From: Lytechinus pictus
Lineage: Eukaryota > Echinodermata > Echinoidea > Temnopleuroida > Toxopneustidae
Direction of reading: 5' to 3'
Length of the DNA: 64,000 nucleotides
NCBI RefSeq assembly: GCF_037042905.1
Contig: NC_087258.1
Location: forward strand, 8,348,501 to 8,412,500
Below, piece after piece: positions 33,886-44,619 of this stretch (positions are counted from its first letter, which is position 1; each line of letters opens with the position of its first letter). The position numbers and the translations under genes are program-made. Below the pieces are notes generated by a model that did no database searches, was not told the origin of the DNA, and saw only the letters and a list, made by a program, of their open reading frames with translations.

Positions 33886-34986
33886 CAGTGGCGTACCGTG
33901 GGTCACGGCATTGGGGGGGCACCATCAACAATTTTGAATCACTTAAAGGGCGCGCGAAACGCGCGAAATTTGCCAGGTATACTAACCTAATAGAGACATT
34001 TTAAGGATTGTGCCATTAAATGGATATGTATCTCACTGATCAAATAATGCGAGCGCAAAGCGCGAGCTGAAATTTTTTCATATTCAGACGTAAAAAAGGA
34101 CATTATAAGCAAATGTTTGTAATCATGATTCGTACCTGTCTCACTAAATAAGCAATGCGAGCGCGAAGCGCGAGCTGAAATTTTTGTATATATTGAGCCC
34201 AAAGATGACATTTTAAGAACCATTTTTTTAGGTATTAAGAGCATACATATCTCACCATAGTCATCTAATGAGAGCGCCAATTAAGCGCTTGCTGGTTTTG
34301 TTAGAATTACACCTTAACACATGAAGCACTTTTTTGTATTCATTGTAATCACGAACATGATATGTATCTCACTAATCAAATATTTCGAGCGCGAAGCGCG
34401 AGCTGAAATTTTTTGAAATTCACATTCTAAGGCTTGTTTTTATAGGAATTCAGTAAGATTATACGTATATCACTAACAAAATCATGGAGCGCAAGCTGAA
34501 AAATTTGGATATTCAGACCAGAAAAGTTGACATTTTGGGGATTGTTTTTAGGAATTCATGAAGAGAAGACATATGTCACCAATTCACTAATGCAAACGTA
34601 AGCCCAGACTGGACATGTTTTATATTCATACCTTAAAAGGGGGCAATCACTTTCAATATTCATGTAAAAGAAGCATACGTTACTACCAAAAATAACGATA
34701 ACTCGAAGCGCGAGGAAATATTTGGTGTGTATTGACTTGAAAGGGGATGTTTTAGTGCAACATGATTATAATATCTCATAAAACAGACAATGCGAGAACC
34801 AGGAATGATGAACGCATAGGCCCTAAGCAAAATATGTTTCATAAAGCTACGAAAAAAAAATATATAATTTCTTCTTCCCCACTACGTTTCCCCTTTCTCC
34901 TTTTTTATCCTCCCCCCCCCTTTTTTTTTTTGCCAGCCGATGGGGGGAGGGGCACGTGCCCCCATGCCCCCGTAGTTACACCACTG
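33886..34986. mobile_element. hAT-like element in left arm, perfect 8-bp TSD, with hairpin-bearing tandem units
   Basis: Ends CAGTGGCGTACCGTGGGTC (left) and, as reverse complement of the right, CAGTGGTGTAACTACGGGG lie between perfect ACTAGTTG copies (33878-33885 and 34987-34994). The 1101-bp interior consists of about eight diverged units of roughly 110-125 bp. Each has a GCGAGCGCGAAGCGCGAGCTG-type hairpin of at most 20 bases, then AAATTTTT, a TATTCAGAC-like string, GACATTTTAAG and a CTCACTAAT-type string. A partner insertion in the right arm (61635-63730) shares the target site. No transposase is present. Confidence 0.85.
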
Positions 34987-35053
34987 ACTAGTTGGTTCAT
35001 CGTTTGATCCTACACTCATTCGGAAGTTTTTTCTTGATCCCCATTATACACTG

Positions 35054-35351
35054 TTAAAAAAACCCGGATTTTACAGAAAAAACTAGATTTTGCAGAAAGC
35101 AATAACAGAATCATTCTATAAATTCATAAAACATAAATTTTTCTACAATTTAACAGAACAGGTCTGTTAAAAAAGGGGAAAATTGTGTTTTATTTAAGGA
35201 AATTTGTAAGGTTCCATACACCAAATACCAATTTCCTGTAATTTTATATGATATGATGTAAGATTACGCAATCTGGTAATATTACAGGTGTTTTCGAGAC
35301 TCTGCTGCAGGAACTTCTGTTAATTTAACGATAAATTTTCTAACAGTGTAT
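35054..35351. mobile_element. Palindromic MITE (ACACTGTTAAAA), left-arm copy
   Basis: Begins ACACTGTTAAAAAAACCCGG and ends TTTTCTAACAGTGT, with internal mirrored ACAGAA, TTCTGTTA and AATTTCCTG blocks. TA lies beside each end. The same element occupies the matching place in the right arm (about 61262-61575), so it predates the arm duplication. Confidence 0.65.
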
Positions 35352-35724
35352 AGTCCCAATTTTTTGGGGGGCGAGAACTTCTTTTAAAAATGAATAAATA
35401 AAAAAGAATCTTGAATTGCTAATGTTGGCAATATTTGTTTCCTCCTACGTCGGTTAACATATAAACCTACCAACCATGCCAACTTTTGATTGAAATACAA
35501 TCGCGAATAATATAAATATGGATTTCTCTTAACAACGGGGTTGGTTCATAGGTTAACCAACCTGATATTTGGTCACAACATTTTTGATATAACAGTTAAT
35601 TGGCTGTGTCGTGTTTTTTGTCTGATAAAAATGATGGTTGCTGTGTTTCGAAAATCCCCAACAAACAACACACTGGTCATCGTGTACACTGTAGTACCTG
35701 ATTAATATTTCGACTGATTCCAAG

Positions 35725-35936
35725 GGCGTAAGCTTGGAGGGGGTGCACCCTTCCGCTTAGACAGAGGAGTTCCGACACTGGCAAGCAAAACGGAATTTGT
35801 ACTCCTTCTTCTGCTTTCAACAGCTGATTTTCCAAACTTTAGTTCCATCTCCTCGAGATGTGCATCCCTCCATACTACTTTAGTTCCACCTCCCAAGGAT
35901 GTGCACCTCTCCATGCTCAAACCAGCCTACGCCCTG
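35725..35936. mobile_element. Short MITE with AAGGGCGTA termini, left-arm copy
   Basis: The left AAGGGCGTAAGCTTGGAGGG mirrors the right GCCTACGCCC. The inner part carries GGGGGTGCACCC and GGATGTGCACCTCTCC. A ~47-bp stretch starting TTTAGTTCCA is tandemly duplicated here but single in the right-arm copy (60729-60902). The LTR-like insertion at 35937 hits its right terminus. Confidence 0.55.
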
Positions 35937-37158
35937 TTACAACTGATAATCCCGACCTTTCGTTGGAAGAACGCGAACGCTTATTTACGACGTTAGTTGA
36001 TTTTAGAAGAGACTTTTGGGCCCGTCGTCATGGTCTTAAAACTCTGTCCTGCAATGCAAATTGTGTGACATGAGATTTTTTTTTCGTTTCGCACCTGGAA
36101 CGGAAACATCCAATTTGCGTTTCGCGTGCAAAATTATGGTTGCTACTATGGTAACAGCGATATATCCGATTTAGGACGACTTTCCAAATCCACATTTGGT
36201 TCCTCCCAGAGCTCGAGAGGCCGCCCGGGGGGCCCACTTTCATTGAAGAGTGGATACCAGGCGCAACAACGCGTAAAAAGGGAAAGAGTTGGTAAGTACG
36301 TTACGTATAGGCCTATGTAACCTTATAAAGGTGTCAAAAACGATGATTAAAATACTGAAAAAAGGGATATAGTTCCAATACTTGTAGGGTTTCACAAGCC
36401 AAATAATTGTTAAAAGATGCATTTTCATAATCTGGAAAAGACTTGCTTCCCTCGTTTAGGGTACTTTTCGAAACCCCATGGTCGTGCCTGGTATCCACTC
36501 ATCAATGGAAGTGGTCCCCCCGGAATTTGAATCTAACCCCCATTTCTGGGGAAAGTAAAACATAATACCCTTTACATCGTGTGCTAGAGGCGTGTCGTTT
36601 GTGTAGAAGGAGTGAACAAAAGAAACCCGCATGCAAACGTATTGCATACGCTGTGTACATATTCGAAATGGGTTCGGCTAGGTGATATCTGACCCATGGA
36701 ATCAATTGCCAGAGATCCACCAATAATCCACATTAAATGCAATATCGATTCGATGGACTGTAATGATCTATATCTAAGCCTTAATTTAGTAAGTTTTTCC
36801 TCACTCAATATGTACTCGATTTGTTTGAAAAACCACTTTCTTATCCATGTCATATTCTATTTTAGGTTCTGCATTTCGAATATCTCCAGCCATCAGTCGT
36901 AATACATGTATGTATGGCGCGCGGGTGTCGCGAGAAAGAATTTTGCACACGAAAAGCAGATCTGTAGGGCCTGTAACCCCCCTGTTACACAAATCTTAGC
37001 ATTGATTGTAGAGCAGTTTTCTACGTTTGATTCTATTGACTATAATGTACAATCAATCTTAAAAATCAAGTGTATGATTAAGCGTCAACTTTTGTGTTAG
37101 GGGACCCTAATATTAGCGTCCGTGATGATTGCGAAAGGTGGCAATTATCGGTTGTAAC
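35937..37158 (+). mobile_element. LTR-like (possible solo LTR) insertion with 5-bp TSD
   Basis: The insertion begins TGTTACAACTGATAATCCCG and ends CGGTTGTAACA, so it has TG...CA ends. It is flanked by CGCCC on both sides (35932-35936 and 37159-37163). The right arm (about 60727-60735) shows the uninterrupted site with a single CGCCC. TG/CA ends plus a 5-bp duplication are what a solo LTR of a Gypsy or BEL retrotransposon would show. Against this, the inverted ends match for about 28 bp (up to CTTTCG), longer than usual, and an internal inverted pair (about 36226-36263 and 36485-36522, each with AGTGGATACCAGGC in one sense) recalls a DNA element. No protein domain is present. Confidence 0.65.
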
Positions 37159-38574
37159 ACGCCCTTGTATTCTGATTTATATAGAGAGGTATTTGTCACA
37201 ATAAGTGTATTTTATCTACATCTGCACACTGTAATACCTTGGCTGTGAAAACGTTAATCAGTGGTGTAAAAAAAAAAAAAAATAACCCTAAAGATTGAAA
37301 TAACACTAAACATTAACACCAGAGTAAATTGAATTGCTGATTGCCAAAAGGTATAAATATGATTGGAAATCTAACACTGATTCTAGGGATGGTAACCACT
37401 GAAATTCCTTTGCCAAAATTGGTAAAATAATGACTTGGAGTTATTTGTGACTGGCGGAAGAATTAGGGCCATTTTACTGTTTCAGTTGATGAATTTGATC
37501 CCGTCATAGTTATCTTCATAAATGGTGATTTGTTTTTAAAATGAACTGGCTACGATACCTTTTTCTGGTCAGATATGGAATGTCAGATATATATCCTATC
37601 CAATGGTAGTAAACATTCGACCCTCTAATTTCACGTTAATTTTTTAATGAATTTATTAAAAGTGCCATTTTAACACACAAGTCTATGGAAAATGTTTTAC
37701 GCGCGTGGCACCTTGATATGAAAAGGAAATGCGAGCTCAAACAAAGGCAAACGTAAAGCAAACTGCAAATGCACAATTTTCTTCAGGTGGATAAGCCTTT
37801 TTTTTTTTGCTTTTGCTCCTCCCTTCTCCTTGTCTAGCATTTGCCTTTGGATTCAAGAATAACAGGCGCCCGTCATTGTTGGCTAAGAAATAGGTTTTGT
37901 TCTCAATTCATGTAATATGTTGTGGAATAAAAAACATCTTATGCACAATGCTTAATTTTCTCAAGTGCAATAATACTTTCAGTAAAGTACATGAATTACG
38001 TCAACAGTCTTCTGTGTAATAATTTTGTGTGTGATAGAATATAAATTATGTGAAGCATAAATATAAGATTTATGATCATATGTTTACAAAACGTCTTTAC
38101 AGAGTATATAAAAACACATACGTTAAAGCTTTCACTGTATGTATCATCTTTCACATAATGAGCTTAGGGTACGTACTGACAATTATAAAATAATTCTTAC
38201 GTAAGTACATATTATATTCCATATACAATATTTCATAAGCAAATAGATAAATTGGTTTACATGTTTTCTCACATTCAATAAAAAAGAAGTATGTGTAGCA
38301 AATAAATTCGATTTTTTTTTTTTAGTTTTCTCATATTCAATAAAAAAGAATAATGTTTACGCTTATATTATGTCAATAGTGTAAAATGCGTGATAAAGTG
38401 AGTAATAAAAAAAAATCGAAATATACAGTATAATCTAATATTACAAAAGGAATTCAATGTGTACATAAAATCATTACAAGGTAATGTATTTACAAAACAG
38501 CCTTATACATTAAGACTTTATACATATATTCAGACGTTAAAATAGAAATACAACTCACTTGTTGTGACGTTTCG

Positions 38575-39084
38575 CTAATTATCAACATGACCAACGCTTA
38601 CTGCTTCACTATTTTATCTATGTTATCTATAATGTATTATTTATCAAATTATCGATGGTCACTGCTTCAGTGATTTTGTCTGTATAATTATGAACTTAAT
38701 ATCGTATTATTATTCGTCGAATCAACAATGTTTATTGCTTTAGTGATTTTTCTATATATGATTTATATCGTATTATTATTCGTCAAATTAACAATGTTTA
38801 CTGTTTCAGTGATTTGTCTTTTATGATCTTTATATTGTATTATCATCGTCGAATTAACAATGTTTACTGCTTTTAATTAGTGATTTGCCTATATTATATT
38901 TATATCGTATTATTATTCGTCAAATTAACAATGTTTACTGTTTCAGTGATTTGTCTTTATGATCTTTATATTGTATTATCATCGTCGAATTAGCAATGTT
39001 TACTGCTTCAGTGATTTGTCTGTATATGATCTTCATATTGTATTATTATTCGTGGAATTAACAATGTTTAATGCTTCAGTAATT
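38575..39084 (+). repeat. Minisatellite block 1 (~60-bp unit)
   Basis: Tandem units of about 58-66 bp with the words TCGTATTATTATTCGTCGAA, TTAACAATGTTTACTGCTTC and AGTGATTTGTCTATATATGA. Units differ by indels and substitutions. The array continues on the far side of the retrotransposon (44620-45775) and recurs inverted at 58674-59285. It marks the inner end of the large inverted repeat. Confidence 0.9.
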
Positions 39085-39100
39085 CAGTTTAATGCTTCAG

Positions 39101-39139
39101 TTTTCCCGGCTTTCAGCTCCTGGCTGAAAGCCGGGAAAA
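39101..39139 (+). other. Perfect 16-bp hairpin near the retrotransposon 5' end
   Basis: TTTTCCCGGCTTTCAG, a loop of CTCCTGG, then CTGAAAGCCGGGAAAA form a flawless 16-bp stem with a 7-base loop. It sits exactly at the boundary between array sequence and the element. Confidence 0.8.
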
Positions 39140-40873
39140 CATTGCTATGTATAAAACATTGCTCTGTTTTTCTTTTCCTTTCTTGAAAGGAGTTTTTTTT
39201 TTGTAATACCAACACCATATTTCAACAGGAGGGCCAATTTTTTTTTTTTTTTTTTCATCAGCAATTAGGATTACGTGATACTATTGAAAATGAATTTTTC
39301 TTTCTTTCTTTATGAAAAAAATATTCACTTTCTGAGGCAACAAAAATGTATATTTGTAGCCGTAGCTGTTATGAATTATTCTTATAGACGGAATATACCT
39401 GGTATAATAAACGACTTACAATAGGCGATAATGTAAACATACTTTGTCCTTTTAATATTTTATAATGAAAATTATGTGTACTAACAACTTTCATTCGACT
39501 ATAATAGTCTCGAGGATGATCAAGTAGAATTTTGCTACTGCATTTCTTTTTTAAACTTTACTTGACAGAATAATTCTAAACTGATGCTGAGGTTGAATTA
39601 TAGACTGTATTTGTCCTCCTGTGATCATGGTGATATTACATCGACTATTTATATGCAGAAGGGGTCAAGCTGTCGTCATAGGCATTTGATCTTTTTTTTA
39701 TAGTAAGACTGTATGTCATCCTGTAAACTATCAATTGATATTTAGGCCTATATATAAGGAGCTAAATTCTGGCCTGTGATATTCATTTTCAAAAGTCTTG
39801 GAAATCAGTTTGCTTTATTTCCACTTGTGATCTAGCCTCAACTCTGGTCTAAATGATTTTAAGTGATATTATTAATATAATTTGATGGTGAATTGCTTTT
39901 TTTTTCTTGTTTTTTTAATCATGGCCGACATTCACCACAGTGAGTTGTTCTCATTAATGATCGCTTGTGAGATCATTCTCCCTGTTCTTTTTTTTCTACT
40001 ATTAGGCCCATTTCTTTAATATAAAGCATGGTGTATAAGCCCATTCAGTGCGCCTATCATCCGGGCCACATTCTGACCCTTTTTTTAATACAATCATTTT
40101 GCATATGGATTTTCATTTTGTTTGTTTCTCACGTATAGCATGGCAAATTCATGCGTAGCGTGTATCCATTATTCCGATTTTAACTACCATGCCTACTCAA
40201 GTTGGCCTACTACGATATAATTTCTCCCATATGACATGGAAACGAAATGGCTGTGTTGTACCATGGACCTATCCATGGTTGTACTGATGATTTTGATTTT
40301 ATTTGGTATGGAGCATGCAGTGCTTCTTTTTTAATTGTAGGGAGAGATGGACACACTGAATTTGCAAACTGTGTAAACACTTCATGAGCCTGATGTCATG
40401 CAGCAAGCTCACGTTTATTTACTACAAATTTTTTACTTTTCATTAATGTTCAATATCTTGCAATAAAATCAAGAGAGTGTCTAACTTGAAACTGGTAATT
40501 TGAATCTATTTCACAAGCTAGTAAGATTTTGTTGGGAACCGCTCAACCGTGTTATATATTTCTTTTTGGTCTCCACAGGAGGCCATCAACTTTAAAAGGA
40601 CTCACGTGCAGTTTGTTTAGGTTCCCAATTGGATCTGATTTGTTTGTGTGTTTAATTCACAAGGGTTGCTGGCAAATGCCTGATTATTTTTGTTTGTGTG
40701 TGCTGCCATCTAATCATTTCCCGCCGACTCCAGATTTTCCTTTCTATTTTCGTCTGTTGTATTACGTGTTTCTGTGTTCTGTGTTCGTTCACCCGTCTCT
40801 GTGTTTGTTTGTTATGTAACTGTTCTGCACATTCTTTTCATTTACAGATTCTTCCTTCTTTCTTTTTTTAAAG

Positions 40874-43800
40874 ATGACTACAAACAACAATGCTCCTTTT
40901 CACAACTTGCATAATGATGAATTTTTTGACACTTTTCAGTCTGATCTAAATACCAATTTCAATGAAAACTCTAACAATGTTTTTCATAGTTTTATTGCCC
41001 AGTCCATGAACTCCTTAAACAATAATCTTGATTCTGTTTCCGATCCAAATGACAGTACTTATCAGCATGCACCTTCTTTATATTACACTGAAAGCCAGAT
41101 TGCAACTAAACAATTAAACAACACTAACGATTTTTTAATGTTACACTGCAACATTCGTAGTGCCAACAAAAATTTTGATTCATTGCGTTCCCTTCTCCTT
41201 AACTCGAAGCTTAACTGTTCGGTTATAGGTTTATCAGAAACCTGGTTCACTCCGGGTACTGAATTATCATTTTTTTCAATCCCTGGCTTTAATTTGATTA
41301 CTAATAACAGGACAGACAAAACAGGTGGCGGTGTATGCATGTATATTTCTGAACGGTATGAGTATAAATTAAGACCTGATCTGAACCGCATGGATAATTC
41401 TATCGAAACTTTATTTATTGAAGTAATTGTTCCAAATGACAAGAACATTGTAGTTGGAGTTGTATACAGACCCCCTAACTGTCTACGTGATGACTTTTTG
41501 ATCAATTTCAGTGAATTATTAAACCATCCCGTCATGCTTAATAAAAATTGTTTTTTACTAGGTGATTATAATGCAGACCTCTTAAAATATGATTCTGATT
41601 CATTTACTCAAAATTTCATGGATTTATTACTTACAGCAGGTTTTTTACCAGCAATTACTAAACCTACCAGAATTTCTGGAAACTCAGCTACTTTGATTGA
41701 TAATGTATTCACGAATGCACGGGGTGCGCTGTCATCTGGTATAATTCTTTCTGATTTATCAGACCATTTTCCTGTATTTTTACATTTTAATCTCAATACC
41801 AACCTTTCGGTGAACTTAAATTCTTGTATCTCACAACTTGATTTTTCTGAACATAATATGGGGCAATTCAAACAAGAGCTAGAAAACACAGACTGGTCGG
41901 GAATCTTCACTTTACAAAATGCTAACGATGCATTTGATTCCTTCATGAGTATTATTTCTTCTAAGATGGATCTTTGTTTTCCTTTGATACGGAAAAAAAG
42001 ATCAAACTACAAAAAGATTCCAAGATCCCCATGGATCTCCAAGGGCATTTTACGATCCATTAATAGAAAAAATAATCTTTATTTAAAATCTATTGTTAAA
42101 CCATGTGATAAGAATAAAAAAAGATACACAGACTACAAAAACATTCTTACTGGAATACTTAGGAAAAGTAAGAATATTTATTTTTGCAACCAGTTTCACT
42201 TATACAAAAATGATATACAAAATACCTGGAAAATAATCAAGGAAGTCTTGCAAGGTAAAACTAAAAAATCTACTGTTTCCAAAATAAATGTTGATGGTAA
42301 TCTTATAGAAGATCCACATACATTGGCAAACACTTTTAATAATTATTTTTCTAGTATTGGCCCAAATCTTGCCAGAGGTATTCCTAACCCCAGAAAACAC
42401 TTTAGAGATTTCCTTCGTGACCCCAACCCAAATTCAATTTATTTTATTCCTACAGATGAGGCGGAAATTGCGAACATAATTCGTAACTTAAAAAATAAGC
42501 AAAGTCGTGGTCATGATGGTATTAATAATATCTTGTTAAAGAAGAATTGTGAGTTAATTGCTAAGCCCTTGACATATATTTATAATTTATGCATGTCTAC
42601 CGGTGTTGTACCTTCATCAATGAAACTAGCTCGTGTTATTCCTGTATTTAAGAAAGGTGACAGTACGGTGTTAGGTAATTATCGACCAATATCCCTATTA
42701 ACAAGTTTGTCTAAAGTTCTTGAAAAACTTATATTTGTTCGCACATCGAAATTCTTTAATATGCATGATTTATTTTATCCTTTACAATTTGGCTTTCGTG
42801 AGAATCATAATACTACACATGCTTTATTAACTATAGTTGACAAGATTGCTAGGGGAATCGACAATTTTGAGCATACTGTTGGGGTGTTCCTGGACTTCTC
42901 CAAGGCTTTTGATACCATTAATCATGAAATATTATTATACAAACTTAATTATTATGGAGTCAGAGGAATAGCCTTGGAGTGGTTCAGGAACTACCTAGAC
43001 AATAGAAAACAATTTGTCTCTATCGAAAATACTATCTCCGAAACAAAAATGGTTAACTGTGGTGTTCCGCAGGGCTCTATCTTGGGTCCCCTACTTTTCC
43101 TTATATATATTAATGATTTTTGCAAGTCTTCCAATATTTTATCTTTTACATTGTTTGCTGACGACTCTAATATTTTTTTCTCCCACAAGGATCCACGCCA
43201 TTTACTTGCCACCATTAATCATGAACTCGAACAGGTTTCAGAATGGATCAAAGCCAATAAATTATCACTTAATCTTCAAAAAACAAACTATATGCTCTTC
43301 AGTAATATTATAGATGATCTTCCAGGCAATGTTATTTTTGAAAATACTAGCATACAAAGAGTTAACAGTACTAAGTTTCTTGGTATAACTATTGACAGCA
43401 ATTTATCCTGGAAGGAACACGTAGATCACATTTGTAAAATAATTTCGAGAAATATTGGTATCATAAACAAAGTAAAATTTTTCTTCCCAACCCATATATT
43501 ATTTAATTTGTATTCAACTTTGGTTCTGCCGCACTTAAACTATGGCATAATAGCTTGGGGGAATTGTACTGACTACCTCGTCAACAGAATTCTACTTTTA
43601 CAGAAAAAGGCTTTGCGTATTATTTGTCATACAGATTTTCGTGCACACACTGATGTACTTTTCTACAATCATAATATTTTGAAGGTCGGTGATTTATATA
43701 GTTATAATCTTGGAAAGCTTATGTATACTTTAGATAGAAATGAACTACCAAATATTTTTTATTCCATGTTCACTAAAAATGTCAATATTCATCATTACCC

Positions 43801-44002
43801 AACAAGGTCCGCCGGACTTTTTCACCCACCAAGAGCTAGAACCATCCTTCTGAATAAAACATTTATTTTTACCGGTACACAACTTTGGAACTCTCTTTTG
43901 GAATCCGTGCGCAATAAACCGACACATTTTAGTTTCAGTAATGGGTTAAAGAAAATTCTTCTCCACAAATATAAACCGCAGATATCCAACGTCTCTACTT
44001 AA
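40874..44002 (+). CDS. Endonuclease/reverse transcriptase polyprotein of a CR1/L2-type retrotransposon
   Basis: This uninterrupted 1042-residue ORF encodes the protein that nicks target DNA and copies the element's RNA there (target-primed reverse transcription). An Asn/Ser-rich leader (1-85) precedes an AP-type endonuclease (about 88-305) with HCN (91-93), SETW (121-124), GVVYRPP (195-201), GDYNAD (230-235) and SDHFP (296-300). A linker with basic patches (about 375-460) leads to the RT domain (about 540-800): VIPVFKKGD, NYRPISLL, FLDFSKAFDTINHEIL, GVPQGSILGPLLFLIYIN (about 730-747) and the catalytic FADD (761-764). The C-terminal part holds KFLGITIDSNLSWKEH, LPHLNYGIIAWGN, HHYPTRSAGLF and LWNSLLES. 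No stop or shift is seen and all expected catalytic residues appear present. No partner ORF1 is evident upstream. FADD in place of YADD is a common variant. Confidence 0.93.
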   Translation: MTTNNNAPFHNLHNDEFFDTFQSDLNTNFNENSNNVFHSFIAQSMNSLNNNLDSVSDPNDSTYQHAPSLYYTESQIATKQLNNTNDFLMLHCNIRSANKNFDSLRSLLLNSKLNCSVIGLSETWFTPGTELSFFSIPGFNLITNNRTDKTGGGVCMYISERYEYKLRPDLNRMDNSIETLFIEVIVPNDKNIVVGVVYRPPNCLRDDFLINFSELLNHPVMLNKNCFLLGDYNADLLKYDSDSFTQNFMDLLLTAGFLPAITKPTRISGNSATLIDNVFTNARGALSSGIILSDLSDHFPVFLHFNLNTNLSVNLNSCISQLDFSEHNMGQFKQELENTDWSGIFTLQNANDAFDSFMSIISSKMDLCFPLIRKKRSNYKKIPRSPWISKGILRSINRKNNLYLKSIVKPCDKNKKRYTDYKNILTGILRKSKNIYFCNQFHLYKNDIQNTWKIIKEVLQGKTKKSTVSKINVDGNLIEDPHTLANTFNNYFSSIGPNLARGIPNPRKHFRDFLRDPNPNSIYFIPTDEAEIANIIRNLKNKQSRGHDGINNILLKKNCELIAKPLTYIYNLCMSTGVVPSSMKLARVIPVFKKGDSTVLGNYRPISLLTSLSKVLEKLIFVRTSKFFNMHDLFYPLQFGFRENHNTTHALLTIVDKIARGIDNFEHTVGVFLDFSKAFDTINHEILLYKLNYYGVRGIALEWFRNYLDNRKQFVSIENTISETKMVNCGVPQGSILGPLLFLIYINDFCKSSNILSFTLFADDSNIFFSHKDPRHLLATINHELEQVSEWIKANKLSLNLQKTNYMLFSNIIDDLPGNVIFENTSIQRVNSTKFLGITIDSNLSWKEHVDHICKIISRNIGIINKVKFFFPTHILFNLYSTLVLPHLNYGIIAWGNCTDYLVNRILLLQKKALRIICHTDFRAHTDVLFYNHNILKVGDLYSYNLGKLMYTLDRNELPNIFYSMFTKNVNIHHYPTRSAGLFHPPRARTILLNKTFIFTGTQLWNSLLESVRNKPTHFSFSNGLKKILLHKYKPQISNVST

Positions 44003-44619
44003 GCAGCATTCTCTTTTTTTTTTTTTTTTTTTTTCTTTTTTTTTTCTTATTTTCTATTCCCCTCTCCTCACATTTTCATCTTCTCTTTTTATTCTTAATG
44101 TGCAGATTTCTTGTTTGTTTTGTCTGTTCTGGTCTTTTGGCTTGTTATCTGTAGTGTTTGTTTTGTTTTTTTGTTTCTCTGTCCTGTTTTGTCCTGTCTT
44201 GTCCTCTTCGGTACACTGTCTTTGTTTTGTTTTGTGTTTTTTTCTCTGTTAATATTCCCTCTTGTCTTGTTAAATTTATCTTACATACAATATTTGAATC
44301 GTTATCTTGTATATATATATATATTTGTATACCATGGGTATGAATATATTGTCTTGATTGTATTAATTTTTGTATATTGTATAAACATACGAAGCTTGAC
44401 CCCATTAGTAGTCTTCAAATATTTTATTGAACATTGTTAATTTATATTTGTATTTGATAAATTTTAATCAGTTATTTATTTCAGGGGACTCACATAAACA
44501 AGCGAAGCTTTCCAGTGAGTTCCCTTTTTTTCATTTCTGTTATTCATATTGTGTTTTGTTCCTACTTACTTTGTCAATTGTTTGAAATGAAGAAAAAAAT
44601 AAATTCAATCAATCAATCA

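Larger units (their letters stand above)
33689..39084 (+). repeat. Left arm of a ~30-kb inverted repeat
   Basis: From TTACAATTACTTTTGATTTG at 33689 inward, this segment is the reverse complement, in the same order, of 63926 back to about 58674. Shared landmarks include GAACAACATGTGCATGATCT (33803 on), the hAT-like insertion with the same target site, the palindrome at 35054-35351, TCGTGTACACTGTAGTACCT (about 35679), AAAACCACTTTCTTATCC-free flanks, CTTATCCACCTGAAGAAAAT (in complement) near 37760-37795, and the minisatellite from about 38580. Differences are scattered substitutions, small indels and arm-specific insertions (35937-37158 here). The copies are clearly homologous but not identical. 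It could be an inverted segmental duplication, the arms of a giant element, or a haplotype or assembly product. Confidence 0.85.
39085..44619 (+). mobile_element. Near-complete CR1/L2-type non-LTR retrotransposon inserted in the minisatellite
   Basis: This 5.5-kb insertion splits the minisatellite. AGTAATT occurs at 39078-39084 and 44620-44626 and could be its 7-bp target duplication. An alternative start is 39101, because 39085-39100 resembles array sequence. Parts in order: a perfect hairpin at 39101-39139, a long 5' region without a convincing first ORF, the endonuclease/RT ORF (40874-44002), a T-rich stretch, and a 3' end GAAAAAAATAAATTC followed by (AATC)n. The intact ORF and clear 3' tail suggest recent insertion, after the array existed. 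The clade assignment (CR1/L2 superclade) rests on domain motifs only. Confidence 0.85.

Noticed and set aside
40529..40819. Candidate ORF1 upstream of the endonuclease/RT ORF
   Set aside because: The 96-codon frame lacks CCHC, RRM, PHD or coiled-coil features and looks like 5' UTR.
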